A stretch of DNA of 64,000 nucleotides. It comes from Plenodomus lindquistii (Eukaryota > Ascomycota > Dothideomycetes > Pleosporales > Leptosphaeriaceae). The stretch covers positions 1,426,001 through 1,490,000 of the forward strand of contig JANUWI010000006.1 of assembly GCA_025504975.1 (NCBI GenBank). The letters run 5' to 3'. Below the pieces are notes generated by a model, which was not told the origin of the DNA, ran no database searches, and worked only from the letters and a program-made list of their open reading frames with translations. The first letter of the stretch is position 1; each line of letters starts with the position of its first letter. The translations under genes and the position numbers were made by a program. Positions 53,255 through 64,000 of this stretch are shown here, in pieces.

Positions 53255-53904
53255 TCAAGCAGGGCCTAGAGCAACCCACTCCCCGCTCCAAATTCCATCA
53301 GTTTTACAACCAGGGCAGCTCTTATGGTCGCATCCAGTCGGCTTCGTGAAGTCATATTCTTCCCACGTGATGACTTCTTCCTCGTCGTCGTCTTTCACAA
53401 CCACATCCTCTTCTTTGCGCGCTTGCACTGGCTGCGGAACTACACTTTCCACCACCGTCGGCGCCACCGTCGTCTTCTCCTGCACCTCAACTTTCGTCTC
53501 AACAACCACCTCCTCTTTCTTCTCACCGTCCTTCCCAACAGCAACACCCACCTTCTTAAACCTACTGCCGCCGACCGGCGCAGCCCCTCCAATCTTCGTG
53601 AACCGACTGCCCACGCCAGGTTTTTTATTCGCATCTTCAACATTGATACTACGCATGTCCAGGCCTTGCTTGGGCTTGCTGCTCTCGCTGTCGTTGCTGG
53701 CGGTCAGCTTTTTCATGTCGGCCAAGCGCTGGCGGTGGTTGTGGTCGTAGGAGCGCAGGTGGTTTTCATAGTCAAGCTGACGTGGGTAGCCCTTGTCGCA
53801 GATTGTGCAGTTGAAGAGGCGCACGGCATTGGGTACAGGGTTGTTTCGCTGGAGAGGGTTAGAGAGGTGTAGCTGTGAGAGGCGTGAAAGCTTACTGGTG
53901 GCAT
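53255..53904 (-). CDS. C2H2 (U1-like) zinc-finger protein
   Basis: Exon 1 is nine bases (53896-53904, Met-Pro-Pro) followed by a 47-nt intron (GTAAGC, TCCAG) and exon 53255-53848, giving 200 residues; without splicing the frame would use a less likely start at 53929. FNCTICDKGYPRQLDYENHL, then RSYDHNHRQR, gives C-x2-C-x12-H-x5-H (about 16-38), a U1/zf-met type finger usually binding RNA. The middle has GSRFTKIGG and GSRFKKVGV repeats. The C-terminus has a conserved WEEYDFTKPTGCDHKSC and CPGCKTDGIWSG with clustered cysteines. An RNA-processing role is likely but unnamed. It is divergent from the mcp1-like gene, 241 bp away. Confidence 0.75.
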
Positions 53905-54145
53905 TTTGGTGGCTTGTACGATGAAACAAATAGCTGATCAGAGTCTTGGGCTATTTAACGCGTTCTTCACGTCAATTTCGATGTTTAGCAGAATCGTGAA
54001 GTCGCGATGTGCCCATGGTGTTGCGGCTCCACAAACGCCTCGGTCCAGCACAGACCCACACCTCCCTCACCGAATCAACGTCACCCAAGTAAGCACCCCT
54101 CGAAAAGTTATCCCGGCTTCCCCACAAACACCACAACGTCGCAAG

Positions 54146-55167
54146 ATGAAGCTCGACACGGAGCTGCCCCCGGTCGAAGATGAAGAAGCCGGTGTGATGG
54201 GTCTTATGGAGGTGGAGCCTTCACCCATTGCGGACTCACCACAGCAGTACAAGGAGAGCAGTTACTTCCCGTCGCAGGGCAGTTTCAATGGCAACGAGAG
54301 CGAAGAAACACGAGGCATAAGAAGAATGAATACTCTGGGATTGCGATTAGGTGACCATGGAACAGCTTGGTGGCGTAAGTTATCCCTCTCAACGAAATAA
54401 ACCCAAACATACAAGACTGACTATAACTTACGATAGTACTCAGAGTCCAAAAATACTCCTCCTACGCCTTCACAGCCTTTGCAGCCCTCCACATAACAAA
54501 CACCTCTCTCATCCCCCTCGCCACCCGCTCAGTCCCAGAATCAAACCGCTACCTCCTCCTCACAAGACCATACTACCAATCCGCCCTCACCGAACCCCTG
54601 CTCGTCGCCCTCCCCCTCGCCGCCCACATAACATCAGGCATCGCATTACGCCTGTACCGCCGCCGCCAAGCCCTACGTCGCTACGGTGCAGAGACACGCA
54701 CAGATAAGAGGACAATTCCGTGGCCGGCGCTAAGTGGGACGAGTTTGTTGGGATATGCGCTTGTACCGTTTGCGGGGTTCCATGTATGGACTACGAGGAT
54801 ATTGCCATTATATGCGCATGGAGATTCTAGTCTTATCAATTTGAGTTATATCAGCCATGGGTTTGCGGATCATCTTGCTATCTCGACAGCAGGGTTCTCG
54901 GCTCTGGTCAGCATTGGTGTATTTCACTTTGTGTGGGGGGCCGCCAAGTGGTTGGGGTTGACGCCGAGTCAAGTCAAGAGTACGGAGGAGCAGAGGGATT
55001 TAGTGAGGAAGAGGAGGTGGTATGTGTTGAATGGCTTGTCGGCGGGCTTGACGGCATTGTGGTTAGCTGGGGGTCTGGGGGTCGTGGGTAGAGATGGAAA
55101 GATGGTGGGCTGGGTGGGCAAGGAGTACGACGACTTGTACAGATACATTCCTATCATTGGGCGGTGA
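54146..55167 (+). CDS. mcp1: Mcp1-like (DUF1691) mitochondrial membrane protein
   Basis: Exons 54146-54374 and 54437-55167 around a 62-nt intron (GTAAGT, GATAG), giving 319 residues. The N-terminal 75 residues are polar (MEVEPSPIADSPQQ). After the join WWLLRVQKYSSYAFTAFAAL starts TM1; further TM segments include LLVALPLAAHITSGIALRLY, LLGYALVPFAGFHVWTTRIL and HLAISTAGFSALVSIGVFHF, five in all with a C-terminal one (LSAGLTALWLAGGLGVVG). This is the DUF1691 pattern of Mcp1, the outer-membrane protein that links mitochondrial lipid supply to Vps13. The start at 54146 (MKLDTEL) was preferred to the upstream in-frame ATGs, though the frame is open to 53906. Confidence 0.87.
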
Positions 55168-55293
55168 TCAAGGATGGATGGCACGATTCAACACGAACGA
55201 CATGGTAAATAGACGATGATGTGCATTATATTGTACTATACCCAATCAACGATGACGAACGCGTTTTCAGTTCTTCCGAAATGACCCCAATGT

Positions 55294-57051
55294 CTAGTAA
55301 TCGACATAAATCCTCCCTTCCAACGGCTGCAGCTCCCCATCCACTCCCTTCACATAGGAACTAATCAACAACTTCATCCCCTCCACTTCAGGCAACCCCT
55401 GCACCTCCGTCGTAAAATTCAACACCACCAACGCCGTCTTCTCCTGATACCGCTTCCGATACACAAACGTCTCCCTCCCCTCTGGATCTACAAGCTCAAA
55501 CGACCCATACACAAAGACATCCTTGTGCTCTTTGCGTAGTCGCAGAACGCGCTTGTAAAACGACAACACGCTATCGTGATCGTGTTCTTGCTTCGCAACA
55601 TTGATCTCAGGATAGTCATCATGAACACGCATCCACGGTTTACCAGCCGAGAACCCCCCATTCACACTGCCATTCCACTGAAACGGCAAACGAGCATGAT
55701 CGCGCGCCATGAGCCGAAGACCATGCGCAATTCTCTCCCTACGTGTAGGATCAGTCCCATTCTCCGCCAATCGCACAGCCTCGGCCCAATAATTCTGCGA
55801 TTCGACATCTTTGTACTCATCCATCGTCCAGTCTTTCGGTGCATTCACCATGCCGATTTCCTGGCCCTGATACAAGAACAGCGTCCCCGTCTGCCCAATC
55901 AACCACAACGCAAGCATTTTCGCACTGTGCGCTCGCCACTCCGGAGAATCGTTTGCGAAGCGCGAGATGCTGCGGCCGTTGTCGTGGTTTTCGTTGAAGA
56001 CGGTGGTCCATGCATCTGTGCCGTCGATAAAAGTCTGCCATTTCTCAACTATGCGTTTCATCTCTGGGAGAGCCCAGGGCGCAAAGTCGTACTTGTCGTT
56101 GCACCCGGGAGGACCTTGGCCGAGATGCGTAATGTCGAATTGGAAAACCATGTCTAGTTCGCGCTCGAGGGCGCTTACGTAGGGAATTACGGACGAAGGG
56201 TCTGAGCATAGGGATAGCTCGCCGACTGTGACGACGGGCTGGTTGTCGTATGTTCGGTAGTGGGAGAGGACTTCTCGGTTCATCTCTTTGATGTATTCGT
56301 GTATTCGAGGGCCGTTGCACCACATTTGTGCTGCGGGCTGGATGAAGCTTGTGGGATCGGTGATTGGCGCGTCGACAAAGGGTAGGACTTTCGAGTACTT
56401 GTTCACGGTGTCGATGCGGAAGCCGTCGATGCCTTTGTCGAGCCAGAATCGCATCGCAGAGTCGTAGATTGCTTTTCGACACTCCTCGTTCTCCCAGTTC
56501 AGATCTGGTTGCGACTTGTCGTAGAGATGTAGGTAGTATTCTTGAGTGTGATCATCCCACGTCCATGTTCCTCCAGCAAAGTAGGAACGGTAATTGGTCG
56601 GTGCCATACGTAGCCCTTGATCGTCGTAACGCGCAGGTGCCCAAAAGTACCAGTCTCGCTTGGGGTTATCTTTCGAACTTCTGCTTTCCTTGAACCACGA
56701 ATGTTGGTCGCTCGTGTGGTTTACTACCAGGTCTAGAATGATCTTCATATCGTTACGGTGGCAGGCTTCGATGAGATTCTCGACATCCTGGACGGTGCCG
56801 TAGGGTGTGTAGACGGCCTCATAGTCTGAGATGTCATAACCCATGTCAATCTGCGGCGAGTCGAACATGGGTGATAGCCATACTACGTCTACACCTAAGG
56901 AAGCAATGTAGCTGACCTTCTGGAGTATTCCTGGAATATCGCCCCATCCATCTGCGTTACTGTCTTTGAAAGAGGCTGGATAGATCTGGTAAAATGAGGC
57001 TTCTTTCCACCAAACTCGCCTGTGGTGCAGTGGGTCTGCATGTGGAGACAT
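55294..57051 (-). CDS. malT: Intracellular alpha-glucosidase (maltase), GH13
   Basis: Single exon, 585 residues, the size of yeast maltase. GH13 regions are intact: LDLVVNHTSDQHSWF (region I), GFRIDTVN with nucleophile Asp214 (region II), VGELSL with acid/base Glu278 (region III), FNENHDNGRS with Asp357 (region IV). The residue after the nucleophile is Thr, as in maltases; isomaltases have Val there. No signal peptide, so it acts in the cytosol on imported sugar. It is the minus-strand partner of the permease, across an 832-bp promoter with CGG-N8-CGG sites. The symbol follows the Aspergillus MAL cluster by synteny and type. Confidence 0.94.
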   Translation of the reverse strand: MSPHADPLHHRRVWWKEASFYQIYPASFKDSNADGWGDIPGILQKVSYIASLGVDVVWLSPMFDSPQIDMGYDISDYEAVYTPYGTVQDVENLIEACHRNDMKIILDLVVNHTSDQHSWFKESRSSKDNPKRDWYFWAPARYDDQGLRMAPTNYRSYFAGGTWTWDDHTQEYYLHLYDKSQPDLNWENEECRKAIYDSAMRFWLDKGIDGFRIDTVNKYSKVLPFVDAPITDPTSFIQPAAQMWCNGPRIHEYIKEMNREVLSHYRTYDNQPVVTVGELSLCSDPSSVIPYVSALERELDMVFQFDITHLGQGPPGCNDKYDFAPWALPEMKRIVEKWQTFIDGTDAWTTVFNENHDNGRSISRFANDSPEWRAHSAKMLALWLIGQTGTLFLYQGQEIGMVNAPKDWTMDEYKDVESQNYWAEAVRLAENGTDPTRRERIAHGLRLMARDHARLPFQWNGSVNGGFSAGKPWMRVHDDYPEINVAKQEHDHDSVLSFYKRVLRLRKEHKDVFVYGSFELVDPEGRETFVYRKRYQEKTALVVLNFTTEVQGLPEVEGMKLLISSYVKGVDGELQPLEGRIYVDY

Positions 57052-57883
57052 TGTCCCAACTATACTCTTAGGTCTTAAGTTGTGTCGAAGATGACTTTGG
57101 AGGAAGCGAGAGAATAGAGCGAACTTATGGCTCGCTTGAAAAGCTCAGAACTACCTGATACCTGAGCCTATCAACGATTTGCTCAGAAGAAGTGGGGTCT
57201 TGATCGGTGTTGCGTTTGCTTGTTCGCGACGTGTCACGGCTGGAGTGGCATGTGGGTTGTACCAATAAAAGATGGTAACTTTATCCGCCAACGGTCAAGA
57301 AGGTCGAATGCTGATCCCAACGGTGGAAGAGAGACATGAAGAAGGTATCTGGAGTCGAAACTACAGTGTTCTCATTTGTATCCAAACGACACGTTCAGCA
57401 TGTCGATCTCTACTATTAAGACCTATCTCGGCCGTTTTTCGATTCTCTAGTCTGGAGTTCGAAGTGATTTGCTGCTAGCAACCTGCAAGCGCCTGGACGC
57501 CCCTCCCGTGTTGGTACCGCATGGCCCCGTATTCCCTCCGACCTGCTTCCGGCTTGGTTCCGCGATCGACCAGTCCCAATCTAGGCCTCCGCGTTGTCTC
57601 CGTTTCGATTCCAGGAACCAGACTGGCGGAAACATCGTCGAGACTTATCTCCAGTGCTTCGGAGACACAATTCGGGCATAGTTCGACTGCTCTCCGCACC
57701 GGCTTTGGGGCGCCACGGGGTGAGGTTAAGAAAAGGTGGAGATCTCGCTAACCCGCAGATTTGCACTTCTGGGGTGATACTGATTCAGTCAACGATCAAC
57801 TCACCCGTGATCATCATGTATAAAATCGACCGCTTACCCGAGTGATCCTCGACCATCTCATCCAGACGTCTTACCATCTACTG
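57052..57883. other. Divergent promoter of maltase and permease
   Basis: 832 bp with no ORF of protein character. The half nearer the permease holds the four CGG-N8-CGG sites described separately. Confidence 0.6.
57506..57602 (-). promoter_or_regulatory. Four AmyR-type sites CGG-N8-CGG (all one orientation)
   Basis: Read on the plus strand as CCG-N8-CCG: 57506-57519, 57538-57551, 57549-57562 (sharing the middle triplet) and 57589-57602. AmyR of Aspergillus binds CGGN8(C/A)GG in amylase and glucosidase promoters. Spacing is exactly eight in all four. Binding by the linked regulator is inference. Confidence 0.7.
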
Positions 57884-59673
57884 ATGCCTCCGTTTGATAC
57901 TATGGGCGACAAAGAACACCAACACGCAACGGCCATGACGCTCATTGCACCCAATGAGGAGGCTCAGCACGCAGCCGAGGATGAGAAGTCCATGGGTCTG
58001 CTTCAAGCCATTAAGTTATATCCGAAAGCCGTGGGCTGGTCGGTTGTCCTCTCGAGCGCTTTGATCATGGAAGGCTATGACCTCGCACTTCTTGGGAGCT
58101 TATACGGCAGCCCACAGTTCAACCGCAAGTACGGAGTCTTGAATCCGGCTACTGGAAAGTACGGCGTTAAGGCAAGCTGGCAAAGTGCGTTGTAAGTTCG
58201 TCTCTTTCTTAACCCTCCACTGTACATCCGCCAACACGCAACAGGTCCAATGGTGCACGAGCTGGTGAGGTTATTGGCCTGATCATCAACGGCTTTGTCA
58301 GTGAACGCTACGGCTATCGCAAGACGATGATCGGTGCTTTGATCGCGATGACGGCGTTCATTTTCATCCTCTTCTTTGCGCCCAATGTGCAGACGCTGGT
58401 CATCGGCGAGGTGTTCTGTGGTATACCCTGGGGCATGTTTCAGACACTCACCACACAATATGCATCCGAAGTAGCGCCAGTGCGCCTGAGGCCAATATTA
58501 ACGACCTTCGTCAATATGTGAGTGGTTGTGAGATTCAAATGACGGCACACAATTAACGGAAGAAGGTGCTGGGTATTCGGCCAATTCATCGCTGCTGGAG
58601 TCAATCGTGCATGCGTACAACGCCCAGACCAATGGGCATATCGCATCCCTTTCGCCATTCAGTGGATATGGCCGCTTCCTATCATGATCGGGGTCTTCCT
58701 CGCACCTGAGAGTCCGTGGTGGCACGTTCGGAAAGGTGACAGAGCCGGTGCCAAAGCCGCCCTTCTTCGCCTCACGTCGCCTGACAAGGATCCAAATTTC
58801 AACGCCGACGAGACGATTGCCATGATCGAGCACACCAACGAGATGGAGAAGAACTTGTCGGAGGGAACGCGATGGCTCGACCTGTTCAAAGGTATTGATC
58901 TTCGCCGGACCGAGATCGTGTGCTTCGCCTGGATCGCTCAGACCATCTGTGGCACAAACATCATGGGCTACTTGTGAGTGATGGTTCAGCGCGGATATCT
59001 GCCACAACTGACTATCTATAGCGCATACTTCATGCAAAAGGCTGGGCTTCCCACTGTGCAGTCGTTCAACATGTCGATGATCTCGCTAGCACTGGGGCTA
59101 GTTGGTACAGCAGGATCTTGGTTCCTCATGCAACGTTTTGGTCGACGGACGATCCATTTCTCTGGCGGTTGCACGTTGTTCCTTATTCTCATCATCGTCG
59201 GGTCATGTTCTTTTGCTGGGACAGATGCTTCGAATTGGGCTATCGGTGCAGTACTAATCGTCTTCGTCTTCGTGTACGACTTCACCATCGGACCAGTCAC
59301 TTACTCGATCGTGTCGGAGATGTCGTCGACAAGACTGAAGGCCAAGACGATCGTGCTCGCGCGCGCGTTGTACAACATCTCCAATATAGTGGTCAATGTG
59401 CTTACCAACTACCAGCTCGGCGAGGCCAATTGGGCATGGGGTGCAAAGACTGCATTCTTCTGGGCTGGAACCTGCGGTTGCGTTGTTGTCTGGGTATTCT
59501 TCAGACTTCCCGAGCCTAAGGGTAGGACATATGGTGAGCTGGATATGTTGTTTGAGCAGAAAGTCAGTGCAAGAAAATTCGCAAGCACTCATGTCGACCC
59601 ATATGGCGCTGCACACGGCCTGGACAAGCCGCTGGACGAGAAGGCAGCGGCAAATCCAGAATGGAAGGAGTGA
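57884..59673 (+). CDS. malP: Alpha-glucoside (maltose) permease, MFS sugar transporter
   Basis: Exons 57884-58191, 58245-58517, 58566-58973, 59022-59673 around three introns of 53, 48 and 48 nt; all joins keep frame, 546 residues. Twelve TM segments. Sugar-porter motifs: GLIINGFVSERYGYRKTM (loop 2-3), PESPWWHVRKGDRAGA (after TM6) and FRLPEPKGRTYGELDMLFEQ (after TM12, the PETKGRT position; also typical of Mal61). The middle loop RRTEIVCFAWIAQTICGTNI matches alpha-glucoside:H+ symporters. It imports maltose-type sugars across the plasma membrane for the neighbouring glucosidase. A short upstream codon set allows a second ATG at 57902. Confidence 0.92.
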
Positions 59674-59943
59674 GATAGCATGTAAAATGGCAGCTGAGCA
59701 TAAATCACGAAACGGCGTACACTCGTGATCGTTCCAGGTTGCCAGTCCATTGAGCATGAAGCTTGATTGCGATGAACGCGAGAATGACAAGTGTAATCGT
59801 GGGCGTGAGCGTGAAGGACGAGCACGCGTCTTCGCCAATCGGGCCGCTCGGACATCCTCGGCAGTTTCACGCGACGCGTCAATTAACACCATCCCACCTT
59901 CCTTCAACTGGGTCTAACATGGGTGCGTCTGTGGATCCTCGAC

Positions 59944-61555
59944 ATGCAGCAAGCAACACGCACGACTAGGCGCCCTGTTGCGAAGGCTTGTGACGCCTGT
60001 CGACGTCGCAAGATCAAATGTAATGGAGCCCAGCCCTGTTCAGGATGCCTTTCTTCAAGGCTAACATGCGCCTTCAAATCACCACGAGGACTTGGAGGCA
60101 ACCGAGGGGCCAGAGCAACTGTCCTCAACGAACTAAGAGCAAAGCAAGAGAATAGCGAGGCGCTTTCATCTCCTCAGAACCCGTCCAGCACCGACGGCGA
60201 AGTATCAGTCGCAGACGCAACGACTCCAATTAGCGGGCCCACCATCACCGCGTGCATTGATATGTACCTCGACCGCATACACCAGGTGGTTCCTCTTCTG
60301 AGTGAGACAGTATTGACTACAGAAGCATCACAGATGGGCGTTTCACGTGTCTCACGCCAACTCATACTTGCCTTCTGCGCGTATGTCGTCACCTTTGGAA
60401 AGCTAAGTGATGACGATAGGCCAATCTCTCCTCTATTTACGGATCCCGAGACCAAGAAACTCACGCTGGAGACTGCTCTCAGGTCTCAAGATCTGGGTAG
60501 AGTGACACGCCCAACTCCACATTCGGTATATATTTCGTTCTTTCTGTATGGTGCCTACGCTGGTCAGGGTGACTACCGTCAGGCTTGGTTCTACTTGAGA
60601 GAAGCTACTACTCTCTACATGATGCTGAAAGCCGAGAATCACCCCTGGTACGATGAATCTGCCCAGAGATCCATATTCTGGGTCCTGGTCATATCCGAAC
60701 GGTAGGTTTCGTGGCTTCTTTTGCGCTTGCAGGCTCATCAGTTCTCAGATCACACGCTGTACGTAGGAATCGGCCCATCACTCTACAAATCACTCCTGCC
60801 AGCCCGCAGCTTGCGTCTTTTGGGCAAGGCCTACTTGGTCTTGCTTCTCTTTTCCGCCCACTCGACGAAATTTTCTTTGCTCTCTGGAACGGGTCAACTC
60901 AGGATTGTTCCAAGGATTGGCTTCTCCGACTCGAACACGACGTCAGGACAGCAGTACCGGCAGTACTCCACGTGTCGAATGGGGAAATTGCAAACATCCG
61001 GGTCACACAGTTCTGGCTACGAATCAAGCTATGGGAGCTGTTTCCTCGCTTCGGTTTCTTGTCAACCGAGTCGGTCTACGAATGCTTGACCTTCAGGTAT
61101 CCTATAGTAGTCGCGAGAGATCTGACTGTGCTCACCATGAAATTACCGATCAGTAGTCTGCAGTTGCATGGTGTTGGAATGGTATGTCTGACTCCCCTAA
61201 CCTCATCGCTGCTGCTGATCCATATTAGACTGAAAAGGTCTTTGATATTGCCTGTGCCCTTGCAGATGTGCTCCCATTCTTATCATCTCCGACCTCACAA
61301 CTCGAGCTTAGCCCACTAGACTACCTAACGCAAACGATATTGCTAGTTACAAAGCTTCCTGGAGGCTCGGACAAGTTTGTGCCACTGCTCATAGCCAAGG
61401 TAAGGGAGTTGCTACCAGACATGGTAAAGACGATCTGTGAAATCGTTCAGCTGCCGCATCTCGCTTTCGACGATCCTATGAGTCCGGACACTCGTTTCGT
61501 GTACGAGGAGGAGGTTGGACGAGGACTGTACACAGATTTGAGGAGAGGTAGATAG
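59944..61555 (+). CDS. Zn2Cys6 transcription activator, AmyR/MalR-like
   Basis: Exons 59944-60701, 60749-61181, 61229-61555 around 47-nt introns (GTAGGT, TCTCAG; GTATGT, ATTAG), 505 residues. Zn2Cys6 cluster C-x2-C-x6-C-x5-C-x2-C-x6-C at about 16-42 (CDACRRRKIKCNGAQ; CSGCLSSRLTC). The middle homology region follows the AmyR order: VYISFFLYGAYAGQGDYRQA, then across exon 2 ISERSHAVRRNRPITLQIT, later FALWNGSTQDCSKDWL and CLTFRYPIVVARDL, then TEKVFDIACALADV. AmyR is longer (about 600); this length is closer to MalR. It lies 270 bp after the permease on the same strand and presumably controls it and the glucosidase through CGG-N8-CGG sites. Confidence 0.88.
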
Positions 61556-61776
61556 GGAAGGGAACGTGATACATTGGAGACCACGACCGTAAGCGGAATG
61601 GATGCAAGAGGGCTATCTAAGTGGAGCTCAACAGGGAGCGCCCAAAGGCCAGCCAGGTACAAAACCGGAGAGACAAACAAAACATAACCTGCAGCCTTAC
61701 TCATGCCTCCAACAACCGCCCGTTGACCAGCAACGATCCTACCCAGTATCGACCCGCAAATCCACAACACCGCTGC

Positions 61777-62472
61777 CTAGGTGAACTCCTTTGAGATGCC
61801 ACGGCGGCGGGAGATGGCGCCGTCGTAATCGCCAGCGATTACTCGTTCAAAACCACCTCCCGGCCCACAAACGAAGATGACACTGTCGCCCAACGTCATG
61901 TACCTTGTGTCTCTCTTGGGAGCCGCCGGCGGGTTCTTCGCGCGTTCCCTAGCCTCAACGATCCATGGTGGTACCTCCCCGGTCGTATCCAGCCACTCGA
62001 TGGCTCGAACGGTCTCGGCCGCCCCTTGAGACTCGCGCCTGTGGATGGCGTTGAGTTGAAGGATGACGTACAGCGCGCCGAGACCGATGATCCACCATGT
62101 GGCGAAGCAGAGGAAGCGCCAGGCAAGGGCAAAATGGCGGCGGAAGACGGTGTTGTACCAATTGGTGAAGCCTGAGCCAGGCACGTCGGGGTCGCAGGTG
62201 CAGCGCTCGAAGAATACATCCAGGACCCGGCCCAGTGTCTGCTCGAAGAAGAGGTCGTTGGTGGCTGCCAGCAGCACAAAGGAGAGGACGAGGTAGACGT
62301 GGAATGCGCGCCAGTGGCCAGCTGGCAGCGCAGAGCGGCGAAGGATGATGTGGCCTAGGGCCCAAGAACCGGTTGTGCCAACGGCGACGCACAGCTCGAC
62401 GGAGCCCACGGAGAAGTTGAGGATGAGCACCAGGCTCAGGAGGAGGCGGATCATGGTCTTTGGTGACAACAT
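61777..62472 (-). CDS. Four-TM membrane protein, unknown family
   Basis: Single exon, 231 residues. Hydrophobic segments at about 6-30 (IRLLLSLVLILNFSVGSVEL), 30-48, 57-75 (FHVYLVLSFVLLAATNDLFF) and 118-140 (WRFLCFATWWIIGLGALYVI). The loop between TM3 and TM4 has a conserved-looking FERCTCDPDVPGSG with two cysteines. The C-terminal 80 residues are soluble and basic. I do not recognise it. It converges with the activator gene and may be unrelated to the MAL cluster. An internal ATG at residue 7 is an alternative start. Confidence 0.65.
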   Translation of the reverse strand: MLSPKTMIRLLLSLVLILNFSVGSVELCVAVGTTGSWALGHIILRRSALPAGHWRAFHVYLVLSFVLLAATNDLFFEQTLGRVLDVFFERCTCDPDVPGSGFTNWYNTVFRRHFALAWRFLCFATWWIIGLGALYVILQLNAIHRRESQGAAETVRAIEWLDTTGEVPPWIVEARERAKNPPAAPKRDTRYMTLGDSVIFVCGPGGGFERVIAGDYDGAISRRRGISKEFT

Positions 62473-63999
62473 TGTTGTCGAGGACGTCTTGGTGGTGTGT
62501 GGTGCTGGTATCTGTTGGGGAATGCTGCGAAGCTTGGTGGAAGTGGCAGAAGGTGATGGAGCTAGAGATGGAAAGCTTGAGGAGGGTGAGAGGTCTATAT
62601 ACCCACCGAGGGTAGAACTCGACAGGCAGTTGACAATAGCAGCAATAGGGACAATACAGTGAGTAGCTGCAATTCGAAATTGCCGAGGTACAATAGCACG
62701 TCAGCAATTGATTGACGACGGTGAAGACGACTTTGGGTTGACTTTCACCTGGCCTGCACTAATTGTCGGGTCTCAATACGCGACAATAGCAAGATAAGAA
62801 AAATTCTACTTGACAATAATTAGGCAGATGTCTGGCAACTACCAAATACGTGTCAAGCAACTACAGGGTTGTCACGTAGAAAACGCAACGCAACGAGACA
62901 AGACGTGACGCGCACCGTTATCCTCCGCACCAGATAGCCCCCACATACGTCGTCTACTCCACGCTCACCCAAGAGTCATAATGAATTCCCACGCTATCCT
63001 CTATCATCTCCCAGGTCACGCGAGACATTATACAAAGTCTCCGAAGCAACACCGTAATGCTCCAGGCCGGTCTCGTAGGTCGACCCTTCTGATTCAAAAT
63101 CCTCTTCTGGACTCTTGAACTCCCTCCACTGCTCCACCGCCCCACCGCCTCGTCGCATTTTGTGATCAGCTCCTGAAGAAGACCCTCAACCCCCGGCTCT
63201 CCTGCCTTTGTCGTTGATGCGCTGAGCGCTGGTGATAGCCCGAGCGGTATCAACAGGCCACTATCATCCACCATGACATCACCCGTAATTACTACCATAT
63301 GATCCCCACATGCTTGGGCAAGGTCCCTCCAAGGCGCCATCATCTCTGGTATCGCTATTTAAACCTAGCTGTATCCTTGTTTACTAGTGATTTCTCGCAC
63401 GCTCGAACAAGTACCTCCGACTACGTAACCACACCATATCGCCCCATGACAGCCGTCCTCCTACCGCCAAACCCACTCGCAGGAGACGCCAAAGGCGGCG
63501 TTGGGACCCGCAGCGATGCCGCGAATTCTTGAGGAGTTGACCCCACAGAGTCCCTGCGAATTAGATTTGGAGGTGGAGATGCACTGGCCCAGCGCGAAGG
63601 CGGCGCACCAGATTGACCCCTTGCCCGGTGTGCTGCCATGTTAAGCTGGATAGACGAGTGCATGCGTATGCGTATGCTACTGCATCGATTTGGTACTTGG
63701 TCGCTATGTCTGCGTGTTTCTGCCTCAAATTGAAACCACGTTGACGTTGAAGAGGGAAATATAGGGTGGGGACCTGCCATTTGCATGTATGTTGCATGTG
63801 AGAAGTGGGAGTGAGGCAAGGTTGATCTATCAACGTTTTGCTTGCTGTTGTTGTTGTTTGAGGCTGGTAGTGAGCGGGCTAATGCAGGTCTGGTAGGATA
63901 GCTGTGTATGCGATTTATTCTTATAACTAGAACTTTGTGCTTGAGATGTGTGGATTTGTGTTAGAGGAGATGTAGACGGGTTTTCAAATAGTTAAAGAT
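62473..63999. other. Intergenic to window end
   Basis: Apart from one doubtful ORF listed separately, no gene is seen. The 3' edge may hold the flank of a gene outside the window. Confidence 0.35.
62954..63343 (-). CDS. Doubtful ORF, possibly an exon
   Basis: 129 codons, starting MMAPWRDLAQACGDHM and ending DSWVSVE. Composition looks somewhat coding. A possible upstream exon (63425-63640, Ser/Pro-rich) does not join well: the donors there (GTTACG or GTAGTC) are weak and most joins hit a stop. It could be a chance ORF. Confidence 0.25.
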   Translation of the reverse strand: MMAPWRDLAQACGDHMVVITGDVMVDDSGLLIPLGLSPALSASTTKAGEPGVEGLLQELITKCDEAVGRWSSGGSSRVQKRILNQKGRPTRPAWSITVLLRRLCIMSRVTWEMIEDSVGIHYDSWVSVE

Positions 64000-64000
64000 G

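Noticed and set aside
59800..59880. CGG triplets in the activator's own promoter
   Set aside because: Their spacings are 6 and 7, not 8, so they do not fit the AmyR site.

Overview
The window is nuclear DNA of a filamentous ascomycete, probably a dothideomycete. The evidence is many short introns (about 45-66 nt, GTNNGT donors, CTRAC-type branch sites), a HET-domain gene, a Zn2Cys6 regulator, Rds1-like and Mcp1-like proteins, and compact gene spacing on both strands. I see no plasmid, phage, CRISPR or complete transposon. Exon structures were built by joining reading frames across splice signals; families are named from motifs and remembered similarity, with no database search.

Layout. 0.5-6.1 kb: a group A FAD monooxygenase, then two coiled-coil proteins, one ending in a CCCH zinc finger. 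6.9-7.1 kb: a tRNA-like A box followed by four 42-bp repeats, each shaped like a tRNA T-arm, ending in a T run. 7.5-16.2 kb is a housekeeping block: UPF0303 protein, PAQR/Izh membrane protein, PCI-domain protein, the divergent ribosome-biogenesis pair ssf1/rrp3, and a Tudor-like (HVA1) protein with an AT-hook-like tail. 17.7-19.4 kb: a HET gene broken by one in-frame stop. 20-30 kb: a small membrane protein, a seven-exon secreted protein, an F-box protein and an MCT-type MFS transporter. 30-32.8 kb is gene-poor.

32.8-55.2 kb: Rds1-like ferritin-fold protein, tRNA methyltransferase Trm1 with two usable starts, a fungal membrane protein, Hri1, ribosomal protein eL13 (five coding exons), a coiled-coil protein, a 1,089-residue LRR protein, nitronate monooxygenase, a DUF4804-type protein, a protein of unknown family, a C2H2 protein and Mcp1.

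55.3-61.6 kb is the clearest functional unit: a MAL-type cluster of intracellular alpha-glucosidase (minus strand), alpha-glucoside permease (plus) and AmyR/MalR-like Zn2Cys6 activator (plus). The 832-bp divergent promoter between enzyme and permease holds four CGG-N8-CGG sites, the arrangement recognised by AmyR. The likely logic is that maltose-type sugars enter by the permease, are hydrolysed in the cytosol, and the linked activator switches both genes on. A four-TM protein of unknown function and a doubtful ORF follow.
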